DNA of 64,000 nt from Paraphoma chrysanthemicola (Eukaryota; Ascomycota; Dothideomycetes; Pleosporales; Phaeosphaeriaceae). The notes below the pieces were generated by a model, which worked only from the letters and a program-made list of their open reading frames with translations, made no database searches and had not been told where the DNA came from. Shown in pieces: positions 19,730-30,418 of the stretch (positions are counted from its first letter, which is position 1; every line of letters begins with the position of its first letter). Location: assembly GCA_020744225.1 (NCBI GenBank), contig JAGMWG010000004.1, positions 1-64,000 on the forward strand. The letters run 5' to 3'. The position numbers and the translations under genes were made by a program.

Positions 19730-22160
19730 ATGCGTCGATCTATCACCGTAGCAGCTTGCTCCCTCTAGGCGCTCAATTAGAAAGGAAATCTAGCTCGCGT
19801 CAAGCAGAGCATAATTGAGGCCAAATCTCAAGGAGCTTCTCTACGCGCTAGATCAGAGCTTAAGATAGGCCGATCTCCCAATTAAAAAGCAGCAGGAGAG
19901 AGGTTACTGTCGTTTAGCCATCAACTGCTCGTCCAGTGCTAATCAAAGGAGATATGCGGATATGGTTGCCTCGATCATTTTCTTAAAGGAGACACCTTTC
20001 TACACAGCTAAGACATGCTGCTCAAAATCTTAAATAACGACTCTTGTTACGACATCCTCCTCAACATTAGAATGCCAATAGTACACAAGCACTGTCGTTA
20101 CAACTAGTCAGTCTTCATCTCGCAATAACTGCTAACTTTGCTAACAGGCAGATAGTAGAGTCCTCGCCTTCAATGAGAGGATTTTGCTTATACCAGAGTC
20201 CGCAACAAGCAAGTAATTATTACTTGCAATTACTTGCACTTAGACCACACCTTATTTCTTAGTACAGCAACAGACAACATAGAACATTTGAGTATAGCTT
20301 TACTTGTTTAGAGTGTGCGCACAGATCCAATTAAGGTATTTCCTGACGTTAACGAAGCAACAACGCTAAGGGCACTGTCTATCTATTTACTTGCAGATCC
20401 AATTACTTGCTTGTTGCGGACTCTGGCTTATACATCCAAAAATAAAAATAGCACATAACAGCGTCTCTAACGAACAGAGATACTTTACTGCATAGAGTCT
20501 AAGATGTTCATCCTTATAGCAACACAATGTAGTAGCTAATACGGCACAGACCTAAGAACTCAAATTAACGACTTTAAGCCTCCCTGTACGAATACTAAGC
20601 GATTTAGTAACAGCATTGTACCCTTTAGCAATGCTGTCCTCTAATCCGTAGAGTTGCTTATCAGCGTCTACTTTCACGACGAATTAGGCATGAAACCCTA
20701 TCCGACAGTTACTATGGCTAGAGACGGTGCATCCCTACATATAGTATTAGCTGCGAGCCATTATATATTAGGAGAACTTCACAGCTACTTCTTAGAGCTC
20801 TAGAGTATAACCAAAAAATCTAGCGGCATATTGCTATACTCAAATCAACATGAAGGCAACGGCAACCGCCTCTACTACGACAGTTACTCGATAGTTTCTC
20901 AAACAGCAATCTCATCTCACAAAGGCCGCAGTTCTTAATTAAGAATATCGAGGTAACTACTACTGCACTTGATCTAGACGCGGCCGAAGCTAGCAGAGCT
21001 AGTCAACATCACACAGTTAGTTTCTTTGGCTAGAAGTTATTTCAGCATGTGCTCTTAGACTACGACTTAGGCATAAACTATCTCGATGATTCGTATCTCT
21101 CTCTCACTAGATCCCGCACTTTCTAGTCGCATTAGTCAGAGAAAGAAATCGCAATAGGTCTAGCTTGTAAGCTCTAGAATTATCTCTACAGAAGCAAGGC
21201 TAGTAGGGTTCTTGTACTACTAAGCAGTAGTATAGACTCTTGCGCTACTGCACTAATCGTGCTCAGTATGTGTCGAACTATTCTCGTTGCAATCTAAGGC
21301 GGCAACAAGCAAGTAGAGACCGACGTCCAAACCATAGTAAGACGACTAGAGTAGTTGCCAAAGACACCTCATAAGCTGTGAAATCATATTCTGCACACTA
21401 TATTCGTGAGCGTAAGTAGCAATTCGTCCTAGGCGACCCGCGACCGCGCCTAGGATCTTGCATACCACATCAGTGCCTACCATAGAGATGTAAATATCAA
21501 CAGTATCTTTAAGACTATGAAAAATCTTTCGCGCTAGTATCTAAATCCTCTACCCAACCTTAAATCCAATCTGCCGACAGATAATCTAGCTCTTCAGAAT
21601 ATACAAGCACGTCTACAGATAGTCACAGCCGCACGGCTTCAGACTACTAGTGTTAAGTTTAGTAAACGTCGAGGAGTGCTTGCGAGACAATCTAACAAAG
21701 CACGACTGCAGTTCCGCCGATATGAATCTTACTGGAAGCTTCACAAAGCGAGACATCACGAAGTTTGTGAGTTGGGCCCAGGCGTCATTTGAAATGCCCA
21801 TTCTAGATGATTCTATCGCCGCAACTCGCACTGCTGAGCTAGAGCCTCTACGTTCGGGCCAGTGCGCGGAGAAGGCTATGGGCTTCCAACAACAAGACTT
21901 GAGATACTTTGCTGAGATGCGCAAGGACTTGCGATGAGGCCCGTTCAGCATGTTCAAAAACCTGCTCGAGCAGTCACAGGACGAGAGGAGCGCCTAACAG
22001 AAAGTTGTGTTGGTACAGAGTCTGCAACACTATTACCAGGTGAATCGTCACAAAATGAGCACCATTGCACCAGCATATCATGGCGGGACACTCATCCCTG
22101 ACGACTATTTGGGAGATAACAGGCCAATGTTGTACCCGCAATTTGCTAGTAGAGTGACAA
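19730..22160 (+). pseudogene. Glutamine-dependent NAD+ synthetase (QNS1-like) pseudogene
   Basis: From ATG 19730, through stops, shifts and one or two old introns, the frames read in order: MRRSITVAACSL, GNLARVKQSIIEAKSQGASL, ICGYGCLDHFLKGDTFLHS, ILLNIRMPIVHKHCRYN, SRVLAFNERILLI [MITE] HPKIKIAHNSVSNEQRYF, YSNQHEGNGNRLYYDS, IEVTTTALDLDAAEASRAS, EKEIAIGLACKL, SSSIDSCATALIVLSMCRT, NLALQNIQARL, NVEECLRDNLTKHDCSSADM, TAELEPL, YYQVNRHKMSTIAPAYH. This is the full order of the amidase plus ATP-pyrophosphatase domains of eukaryotic NAD+ synthetase. The glutaminase Cys region and the SGG of the P-loop (SSS here) are lost. Stops such as TAG for Trp/Gln suggest mild RIP, implying an intact paralogue elsewhere. 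Confidence 0.9.
20194..20425. mobile_element. 232-bp hAT-type MITE
   Basis: Perfect 25-bp terminal inverted repeats beginning CAGAGTCCGCAACAAGCAAG (20194-20218 and complement of 20401-20425). Flanked by an exact 8-bp duplication GCTTATAC (20186-20193, 20426-20433). No coding capacity. Removing it and one duplication restores ILLIHPKIKIAHN in the NAD synthetase pseudogene. The ends differ from those of the large hAT element, so a different transposase must mobilise it. Confidence 0.92.
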
Positions 22161-22300
22161 GCTCATCGAAGAAGCTGCCCATCGTGCATGACAATTGTAA
22201 TTACATGTAATGCGAAGATCGGGTGGTAGTAGTTGCTCAGAAGTAGGTATTGCTATTAATCGTAATCTCTATTACAGAGAGACTTCTTGGTTCTTGAGTA

Positions 22301-22999
22301 TCAAAGCCGAGGTCGAGACTCGCCTAGGACGTGAGCCCACGTTAAGTAGCCTGTTGAAGGCCTCGGCTGCCCAGCTCTATTTCCACTGTCCACGGTATCC
22401 ACAGCCTGGGATGCAAAGCCAATGAAAACAGCTTCGCAATGATCTTCGAACTGGAGAATGATGCCTCCGTCTTGGTAGACGCCGTTGTCGCTGGCCCATT
22501 GCCGTGGATTGCCTTGGTTCATGTGGACGTTGTGAATGCCTTCTCCGTCTCCGAACTGGGAGCCGTAGGTGAAAATATTGGCACCACTTCCAACTGCCCT
22601 GTCAAGGATAGGGGCCAGGACATCGATGATGTCATTATTTTCTCCGGGAATATCATGCGGCAGGAGCCTGCCGGTTTGTCGTTGGAAGAGGTTGAACCGA
22701 ATATAATCAAGTGCCAAGCCATCAGAGCCCTGCTCGTCGATGCCAGCGATATTGTGAAAGCCGGTGCTCAGAGATCTTAATTTGTGGATGAGGGGATGTT
22801 GAAAGTCGGCTACCGTCCAGAATACCAGTCGTGAGTCCGAACGGTCACCTGATTTGATATTGATTGCTGCTCGCGCATTGTTGTGCTCGTCATCGGCAAA
22901 GAACAACGCTAAATGGGGAGATCTCGGGTCATCCTCGTGCGTATCGTAAGTGTATCGATTTGGCTTGCCCTTCCACACGCCGTAGTTTTCGACAGGCAT
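22301..22999 (-). CDS. DUF2278 (YukJ-like) protein
   Basis: 232 aa from ATG 22999 (MPVENYGVWKG); the frame opens 26 codons earlier but the family begins at this methionine. Family landmarks in order: SPHLALFFAD, ARAAINIKSGDRSDSRLVFW, GLALDYIRFNLFQ, LLPHDIPGENNDIIDVLAPI, IFTYGSQFGDGEGIHNVHMN, DNGVYQDGGI, AVFIGFASQAVDT. Single exon. The biochemical role of DUF2278 is unknown; bacterial members are called YukJ. Its sporadic presence in fungi and bacteria hints at transfer (inference). Confidence 0.85.
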   Translation of the reverse strand: MPVENYGVWKGKPNRYTYDTHEDDPRSPHLALFFADDEHNNARAAINIKSGDRSDSRLVFWTVADFQHPLIHKLRSLSTGFHNIAGIDEQGSDGLALDYIRFNLFQRQTGRLLPHDIPGENNDIIDVLAPILDRAVGSGANIFTYGSQFGDGEGIHNVHMNQGNPRQWASDNGVYQDGGIILQFEDHCEAVFIGFASQAVDTVDSGNRAGQPRPSTGYLTWAHVLGESRPRL

Positions 23000-25033
23000 T
23001 ATAATCAGCGAAAGATAATGGATTGAAGTTCTCCCTAAGTTCTGGGTGGAATGATGATGAATATTTACGTTTTGCAAAGGATCCGTAGGAAGGATAGCTT
23101 AGAAAAGTTCTAGACTTCCCAATCAAAAAAAACAGTCGAGAACTGGCCGTCTTATACTTATCGGTGGTGCTTCTCTTGTAGCCTCCCTGGACTCTCATCC
23201 TCTATTTAGAAGACTAAATCTACACTTAACCAATGGAGGGGCTAAGGTAGTATAGCTAAGAGACGAGGTGAAAGACGGTCGAGCTGAACCTGTTCTACAG
23301 TAGAGAGTATACAGTGCTTAGCGAGTGTGGCTTCACTCTTGCACGCAGCTAGACCTTGACAAGCCTGTTAGTAAAATAGAGGAGCGGGGTAAAAAGAAAA
23401 ATTCAGCCGCACCTGCATTTCGTGGAGGATGGTGTAGAGACTGGATGATGACAGCTGCTAAGCCCTAACATCACACAGCCTTCGAACTTAGAGAGGTTGG
23501 GTTCGGGTTAAGTTTCATATACCAACTCGTACTTACGCTCTGGTTTAAGAAACGGGAACATTACGGTTTTGGCTACGACGACTTAAGCTGCTGACGTTAG
23601 TTCTAAATTCAAATACTATTCGCCGGTGATAGAGCATTCGCATTTGATAGCTGACGTTCACATCGACTGCGCGCTTCGGAAAATGCCGAACACAGTTAAG
23701 CTGTAGTGACGACGCCATTTTGAGCGGCACGCTATCCGTGCAGATCCGGAGCTCCGTCCGATCCGTCCATGGAGGACACTGCTGAGGGGCTGCTCTGCCC
23801 CACAAATGGAGGCCAAGCCGATGGTCAGTCTTTCAGCTGCCTCAGCTCAGCTCCAAGAACGATCGTATGCGACCTGAATGGTGGGAAAGTTCCACGAGAA
23901 GAAAACATGTGATGAGCAGCATTGCCTTTCATATTCCTTTGGTTCAGCTGGGCCTTATAACTCTAATCTTATCTTCTTTCCACTAATATCTTTATAACGT
24001 ACTCACGGGCGAGTGGCTCACTCTGCAAAGACCCTATCAAAACGTACTCTTGCAAGGGTAAAAAACGCAACTTGTAGTAAATCTCTCTTCCTCTCTATTG
24101 AGGTAGTGTGGGCACAATCAGGACGTGCATAGCAGAGCTGAAGTGTTGTCACATTTAACTATAATAGAGGGCCACTTACTAAGAGCTTTACCCTAAGCCT
24201 GCATGTTAATTACTAACGTTCTGCCTGAGCGTTGTACGGCATATTCTACAGCACCTAAGTTACTACAATCTAAAGTTATGTTACGCGATTATAGTTAGGA
24301 GTCTTGATGTTACTAGCCGCTTTAAGCGATAAAAAGCTTGAATCTGCATGCGTTTCATCTGGAACAGGTCGACCTTACGGCGAGCATCAGATACCGGTCT
24401 TCTCTTGGCCGCTCTTTCATTCGGGTATATGGTAGTGAGCAGGTTGGTCTGTTTTCAGCTTGAGGCGAGGCACTTACCAGCTGAACGATCTGCCGATCGT
24501 TGAAATCGGACTAGCCGTCTGTTAGAGGCAGGGGATTCGAGTAAACGTCTGCGAGCGCATTCTGGACATCTTCTTCTGTGCACCTAATCATCCGAAAACA
24601 AAGAAAATGATGTGAAGAAGTGCTTGAAATTGACGATGTGTGAATTTGTTTAGAGCTGATATTCGGGCGTGGTGCATGGTGGGGGAGCGAGGTTGCGGGG
24701 GAACAAGCTTCACATGCGTCACACAGGCTGGGCAGCTGAGATGACTTACGGCGAGCACATGCGCTTTTTCGCTTCGAGGCTTGGCTTCAGCTTATAATAC
24801 ATTATAGCGCAGGTTAGACAGCCGGAGTTTTCCAGCACTTTGCCGTCGGCGCTAACTGGTGTTGTCAAACCCGTTTATGCCGAGGGTCACAACGGCAATG
24901 GACGTGATTACGGATCACGCTGCCAGTACGCAGATATGCCTTTGGATCTAAGCCAGGACATTACAGTGTGACCATACTGGTCTTTGAGATCGTCCTTATT
25001 AATCCGAAGTATGAACCATAAACCAGCCCAGAA
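23000..25033. other. Gene-poor spacer
   Basis: About 2 kb with only short frames full of stops. Some stretches (23860-24350) are AT-rich with TAG/CTA words reminiscent of light RIP. No family recognised. Confidence 0.4.
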
Positions 25034-25927
25034 TCACCGCAGCCTCGCCAGCGAAGAACCTATCGTCCACAAATGCAACCTCATATCACCGTTGTTCTGT
25101 TCAGTTTGAACCAACCGGATACTAGCCTTCTCAGACGCGACCTGGCTAAGCACTGGCGTAATTATTTCGTTAATTATTGTATCGCGAATCCAGTTCTCAA
25201 CTTGGTCCAGCGGCGGCGGCGCGGCTAAGACACCATCAAATGTCATATTGACGTCACCAATATGCGCGTCCGCATTCGCTACAATGATCAATTTGGGCGA
25301 ACCCTGTCTCGTGTCAGAGTTGATGCGCAACGACCATCTGATGGACGTATCTTCGATACGGATACGCAGTCGGGCACTCGCGCTGATCACGTCGTGCCCG
25401 CATTTGTCCCTCACCGCAACCTTTGCGGAGCCCTCCGCCGTGGCGTCGACGACCGCGCTGATGCTCTCTGCGGCGATCTCTGCTTCTTGCAGCCTTGTAC
25501 TAAACCAAGCCCGCGCGGATGCGTATAAGGTTCCGCCGGTGGATGCACTCTGGTCACCACCCATGGTGGCGTGCGGTCGTACGATCTCCTGGAACGACTG
25601 CTGGCTCAGGCCACACGCCGCAACCTGTGCCGGGGTCGTGATGCGGTACCAGTCGGATTTGGGAGGTCAAATTTTATCCCGTTGCGTTAGCAACCGCTTA
25701 TGCCAGTCCTGGCCTTGGGGCGATTCAATGGCGGTCAAGGGCACGTTGGCTTCCTGTAGAGAAGCCGAATTGGATTCACAGTAACAGGGGGGCGGCAGGC
25801 CGAGACTTCGCGTTGAGGTTACAATGAACAGGTACCCGATCTCGGAGCCATGGACCTTGATAGTCCGGTAGGCGAAATGCTTGAAATCCAGTACCATATT
25901 GTTAACATGGTGCCAATAGTCTGGCAT
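25034..25927 (-). pseudogene. Unknown protein, frame broken by one TGA
   Basis: One continuous minus-strand frame from MPDYWHHVNNMVLDFKHFAY (25927) to SSLARLR (25034), interrupted only by TGA at 25667-25669 within RDKI(stop)PPKSDWYRIT. A CGA arginine codon mutated to TGA would explain it. The sequence after the stop is clearly coding (QVAACGLSQQSFQEIVRPHA; VENWIRDTIINEIITPVLSQ). No family recognised; the last third could be a small alpha/beta binding domain. An intron removing the stop is not evident. It lies about 70 bp downstream of the next minus-strand gene, which has the same kind of lesion. Confidence 0.55.
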
Positions 25928-25995
25928 GGGTCGCGATTCCAAGTAGGCGGGAGAGCAAACCCGAGAGGTCCCGTTTTGGAGGTGACCTGTTCTAG

Positions 25996-27261
25996 TTACA
26001 TGTTGGCGTCCTCTTTAAACTCGACAATGCTCGCATATCCCCCAAGGATAACTGTCTCATCGATGAACTTGAACGACGTTGAGCCATTTGGCACCTCGGC
26101 GCGCCGAAACTGGATCTGGAGGGTATCGTTGGTCGTTGTGACCATGGCTGGTTTGCAAAAGACGTTTATGATTGCCGAAACCTCAGCGACCTTAGTTTCG
26201 ACAGGCGAGGATGACCCGTCATCTGCACCAACATGATAGAAGATCAGTAGCAGTCCGCCCGAGATAATAAACTCCTCGGCGGCTACATCGACATGTACAA
26301 AGGGTCAAGGTGGAGAGTACTGCGACTGGAGCGACAGACGTGACTTGAGGTAAGAAGTCGAGCCGACCTCCAGCTCCGGCTTGATGAAACGGTTTGTGAA
26401 GAGAAGTGTGAAGGAAGCTTCGGAAATGGCCAAGGCAATCGCGTTAACACCAGGCTCCGACTCCGCATCTAGAATGACGTCGCGCGTAACCTCTGTTACG
26501 TTCGGATCGAGCGCGAGGAGCTCGATTGTGACCACGACGTCCTCCTCAGTGGAGCTGTAATCGTAAGAACCCATACTCACTTTGTACCCACGGCCAGGGG
26601 GCAGGGCGAGGAGTCCATTATTAACACCCGCCATTGTTGGCTCCCCCTCTGGCACGTCCGTCCACAGGCCGTTGGCGTAATGGTCATCCGGGTAATAGAT
26701 GGCGAAGTAGGTGGCGTGTATTCGTACACCGGCTGGTGCGACTATAGTTAATCGCGCCGCTAAGATGAGCTCGTCCGATATGGAAAAAGTCTGAAGAGGA
26801 GGGTCGAAACGATCCTTGGCTTTCCCTTCGAAGCGGAAGCTGGCGATGATGTTTTCTGGCATTCTAGCATGAAATGCAGCTAATGCCACCTGAAATGATG
26901 TCTAGAGAAAATGAATTGCGAATTCTCGCATGTCCTTAAGTATACCTCTGGCGCTGGGCATCTTCCTGGCATAATTCAGCTGACGCTCAAGAAAAGGGCA
27001 TCTTTCAACGTTCCAGGCCTCGGTTCACCTCTGGTAGGGCTGAATGCGAAGCTCATCCTACCAATTTTGGTACATTCAGCTCATTTCATCCGTGCTGCAA
27101 CTTACCATACAAGTTATCAGCTCCCTTGGCGTGCATCTCTGCAAGTCTTGGAATTTTGCGGGGTATTCCACCTTTCGGGAGAGCTCGTTCCTGATTTTCA
27201 GCTCAGCTGCTTCGAGGATATACATCACTAGCAGCTCTGCTTTCAGCTGATGATTCTCCAT
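25996..27261 (-). pseudogene. Unknown protein, frame broken by one TGA
   Basis: Exons 27261-27106 and 26889-25996. The splice (GTAAGT donor) joins TPRELITCM to VALAAFHARMPENI in frame. The second exon is open except for TGA at 26305-26307 within SQYSPP(stop)PFVHVDVAAEEF, then runs to ASIVEFKEDANM. Without read-through the product ends at about 247 aa. The text is well-behaved protein (LTIVAPAGVRIHATYFAIYY; AMVTTTNDTLQIQFRRAEV), possibly beta-sandwich-rich; no family recognised. Alternative introns I tried do not restore frame. Divergent from the membrane protein at 27323, 61 bp apart. Confidence 0.55.
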
Positions 27262-27322
27262 CAGAGCACCTTGTCGTCAACTACCACAGCCTCTACCCCT
27301 GTCCATCCACATCGAACGAAGC

Positions 27323-28807
27323 ATGGAGCACAACAATGGCGATAGTCACACAGCTATTCTTCCAACATACGACGCATGCCTGTCAACAAGAAAAAAATGC
27401 ATTTTTTGCATTTGCTTGTCAGCATTGTTTGGTATCATCTGTCTTGGAGCTTGCGGTCCAATTCTATCGGGCAGCGCCATCACAGCCTCACGCACGGTCT
27501 ATGACGCCCCATTTGGCGGGATTTACGTCGCTGAGCTACACCCTGTTGGAGCGCACATTATACCGCTATTAGTGAACATTGTCATCACCGGATGCACAGA
27601 GGTTCTAGGCTATTTACACGCGACCTCGCTCCGGTGGACGCTGATCCAGGAGGGCAACCTGCAGTTCAATTCAAACCTTCGCCTCTTTACGACGTCGAAG
27701 CATACATGGACTAATGGAAAAACTATCAATATCGCTTCTGGAGCTTTGCTCGTCACTTGCTACACGGCTAGTGGACAAATGTTTCCGGTGCAGGGCTCGG
27801 ACCGTGTTATTTTCATCAACGGCATCTCGCTCCTCATGCTAGGCATTGGTTTACTGGGCCTGTGCGCTATCGCTATTCTCTCCATCTCGGCAAGCAAGGC
27901 TGCCGTTCTAACTTGGAGCCCCAGTCCGCTTACCAATGCTCTTGCTTGCCTAAATAACGGGACTCTCGTTCGTCGACCGGGACGAGGTATGATGCCAGTT
28001 AATATGGCTTCCCTACCCGCCCAACCTACGGTGGCATCGCCCTCCCAAGGGCCAGCTCGCGAAGTGTACAAACAGATGGATGTAATTGTAAAGTACGTGT
28101 GGTTGGCATTGGTACTAAATTGCTTCCTCGCGGGTATAATAAGCGCAATAACGTACTCGGGCGGCGCAACAACGGTGAATTTTTTTAACAATGATCCGGC
28201 CGATGATGGTTCCACCAATATGCCCATCGGAGATCTTTATTGGCCTGGCCCGTTGCTACTTTTCTGCGGCTTCCTCTTTGGTGCCGTCGTTCAGGTTTTC
28301 CTTACCCTCACACTGCACTGTATGGAGCTTCTTGTGAGTGTTGCCCGCGATGAGGCTATTTGGCGCCACGCCTCCAGTAACGATGGTGCCGCACTCAGCA
28401 CATCCGCCCTCGTCGGTGCCACACAGAGCTGGCAGTGGTGGGTTTTGTTTTGCCTGAAGCCATTGGCTCATTGGCTCTTCAGCTCAGTTGGCATATCGTA
28501 TATGGTATCCGAATGGAAGCCGGTAATGAGTTTCAACCCTGTGCCGCTATCTGTGCTTGCTGGAGTCACATTTATGCTTGTGGTGCTAGGCGAATTTCTA
28601 GTCAACACGAGGCAACATGGGCCACAGCCAGCTGCATACGGCCATCTGCAGACTTTGGCGGATTTGATCGACGACTGGGGCGCGGGCAGTAAGGGACAGC
28701 TCTTCTGGGGCGTGAAAAGCCCTGTTGCGGGAGGCTTAGCCAAAGTAGGTACGAGTAGTCGCTCTAATCTTGTATCTGCTGCAGAAATCGGTCGCATATA
28801 TTCTTAG
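27323..28807 (+). CDS. Fungal multi-pass membrane protein of unknown function
   Basis: 494 aa, single exon. Hydrophobic segments near residues 30-50 (CIFCICLSALFGIICLGACG), 78-95, 165-192 (GISLLMLGIGLLGLCAIAIL), 255-275, 308-330 (LLLFCGFLFGAVVQVFLTLT), 370-390 and 410-430 suggest seven or so membrane spans with a large extracytoplasmic loop after the first. The short cytosolic N-terminus has a Cys-rich edge. It resembles the large class of fungal orphan membrane proteins; no transporter motif seen. Shares a very short divergent promoter with the gene at 25996-27261. Confidence 0.75.
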   Translation: MEHNNGDSHTAILPTYDACLSTRKKCIFCICLSALFGIICLGACGPILSGSAITASRTVYDAPFGGIYVAELHPVGAHIIPLLVNIVITGCTEVLGYLHATSLRWTLIQEGNLQFNSNLRLFTTSKHTWTNGKTINIASGALLVTCYTASGQMFPVQGSDRVIFINGISLLMLGIGLLGLCAIAILSISASKAAVLTWSPSPLTNALACLNNGTLVRRPGRGMMPVNMASLPAQPTVASPSQGPAREVYKQMDVIVKYVWLALVLNCFLAGIISAITYSGGATTVNFFNNDPADDGSTNMPIGDLYWPGPLLLFCGFLFGAVVQVFLTLTLHCMELLVSVARDEAIWRHASSNDGAALSTSALVGATQSWQWWVLFCLKPLAHWLFSSVGISYMVSEWKPVMSFNPVPLSVLAGVTFMLVVLGEFLVNTRQHGPQPAAYGHLQTLADLIDDWGAGSKGQLFWGVKSPVAGGLAKVGTSSRSNLVSAAEIGRIYS

Positions 28808-29624
28808 GTCTTATTTAACTAAAGGTCTGCGGCATAGAATGCTAAGTGGAAAATAATTCAATCTTCAGGGTCTCTATTACTATTAATTAATATAAGTTAG
28901 GTTAAAGAATTCATTACGGCAAATTTCCGCCACACCACTGCTTGGCGTAATTACTTTCCCATCTAACGTTATTTAAAGTCTACTTCTACAGCTTACTTAC
29001 ACGTACGTGCGTTATGCCTAGTTCTATTGCACCGTCTACAGCGCCGTTGGGATCGCTCACCTCCTTTAGCGCGCACCTGCTTCTTTGCCTTCTTCCCATT
29101 ACTGCGCGCGCCAAACTCCTCTAGAGTCATTAGTTGGAGACCGTCTTTGTCAGGGTAAGTAGTTCGACCACGACCTTCGTTTAATGTTCTTAGATGAGAG
29201 TGCGAAAGCCCTAAAATCAGATTTATCTGGACGTTTTCTATTCATTAACCTTGGTTTCTCGTCGCGATACGGTCTCTCCACACTATGTATATACATGTGC
29301 CGCGCGCACGGACACCTTAAGGTCTCTACAAGACCGCTTTCGCTTTCGCATCCGCTTTGGTGGTTGGGTTACAAATACAAAACGACTGCGCTCCATTTTT
29401 CGTCCGATGTCTGTCGCGACTCGTGTAAGTAATTATCTCCCTTAAAACGATCGTTTGGTCCGGATGATTTCCACTCATCACGAACGCATTTCATCGCCAC
29501 TCCCAAATACATCCTACTCATTTGAATACTGCGTATCTTTACTTCACACCGAGGCTGTAGCAAGTGCGACCATCTCCCTAAATCGATTATTCCGCTCATA
29601 CTGATAAATTAGATTCGGTCCGCC
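28808..29624. other. Intergenic with transposase relic
   Basis: Contains the pogo-type remnant at 28993-29160; otherwise nothing recognised. Confidence 0.4.
28993..29160 (-). pseudogene. C-terminal relic of a pogo/Fot1-type transposase
   Basis: The minus strand reads LTLEEFGARSNGKKAKKQ, GGERSQRRCRRCNRTRHNAR and TCK then stop. This is the basic linker and CCHC zinc knuckle that ends DDE1 transposases; the intact element at 38116-39967 ends CSRCRETGHNARTCKKD. No upstream catalytic domain or inverted repeat was found, so it is a short fossil. Confidence 0.65.
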
Positions 29625-30074
29625 ATGTCGATTGATGATCTTAAGGGAAGGAAAGTTCTCGCTTCTGTGGAGGAGACTATAACTGCGCCAGCAAATGAGA
29701 TCTGGCCTTTTCTATCAGCAATTGGAGCAGAAAGAATCCTGATTCCAGGATGTACGCGCTCTTCAGTCCTCAAAGGCTATGGAAGCGGTGCTGTCCGGCG
29801 AATTTATTTTGGCGAAGTCACATTCGACGAAAGAATCCTGGAGTGTGATCCAATCACATACAGGTTGAAGTACGAAGTCATTGAGCCTACCCCAAGTCCC
29901 GCGAAGGGAGTTGTTGCGGCGGTGCAGCTACATGCTTCGTCTCCTAACGAGACAACGATTACATGGGTATCAGGAGCAACAACAGTTCCACCGGAGCATG
30001 AAGCTAGCCTCAAGGATCAAGCACTAGGTTTTGCTCAGGGCCAGATCGCATCCCTCCGGAAGCTTGTCAGCTAA
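29625..30074 (+). CDS. SRPBCC-family (polyketide cyclase/dehydrase-like) protein
   Basis: 149 aa, single exon. The pattern fits the START/Bet v1-like helix-grip fold: an initial strand then the helix (VEETITAPANEIWPFLSAIG), central strands (ILIPGCTRSSVLKGYGSGAV; ITYRLKYEVIEP), and a long C-terminal helix (ASLKDQALGFAQGQIASLRK). Such proteins bind hydrophobic ligands; a few cyclise polyketides. No pathway is implied by neighbours beyond the MFS pump on the opposite strand downstream. Confidence 0.75.
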   Translation: MSIDDLKGRKVLASVEETITAPANEIWPFLSAIGAERILIPGCTRSSVLKGYGSGAVRRIYFGEVTFDERILECDPITYRLKYEVIEPTPSPAKGVVAAVQLHASSPNETTITWVSGATTVPPEHEASLKDQALGFAQGQIASLRKLVS

Positions 30075-30418
30075 AGCGGAGTAGAAACACGAATGACATG
30101 AGGTATCATAGGAAGTGCGTAGCGTTTTGGTCACGTTTGCGGGGAGTTCTTCGGAGCTAATACCACACAGCTACTGTTGCATACATTGTGGTGTAGTATG
30201 CAGACACGTGATCGGTAGCTTGGCAGAGGATATACCTCGGGAGGTAGAGCTGAGCTTCAACACCACGGATCGTAGTTCGTAGCCTAGTACCTAATGTATC
30301 CCTATTCCTTACCCAACGATTGCGGGTCGAAGCCTGAGCTCCCATACATCAACTCATGTCTACGCAACGGCATAGTACAAAACATAGATACTACCTCCTT
30401 CGCCGTATAACATTTCTT
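30075..30418. other. Intergenic, convergent 3' ends
   Basis: Between the stop of the SRPBCC gene and the stop of the MFS gene. Nothing recognised. Confidence 0.4.

Noticed and set aside
21302..21315. Second copy of the MITE end (14-bp match GCAACAAGCAAGTA)
   Set aside because: It lies inside the NAD synthetase reading frame where the codons fit the protein (QGGNKQVE), with no second end or duplication. Probably coincidence.
24374..24757. Repeated 13-mer CTTACGGCGAGCA at 24374 and 24745
   Set aside because: Two copies only, no structure around them, and no recognised motif.
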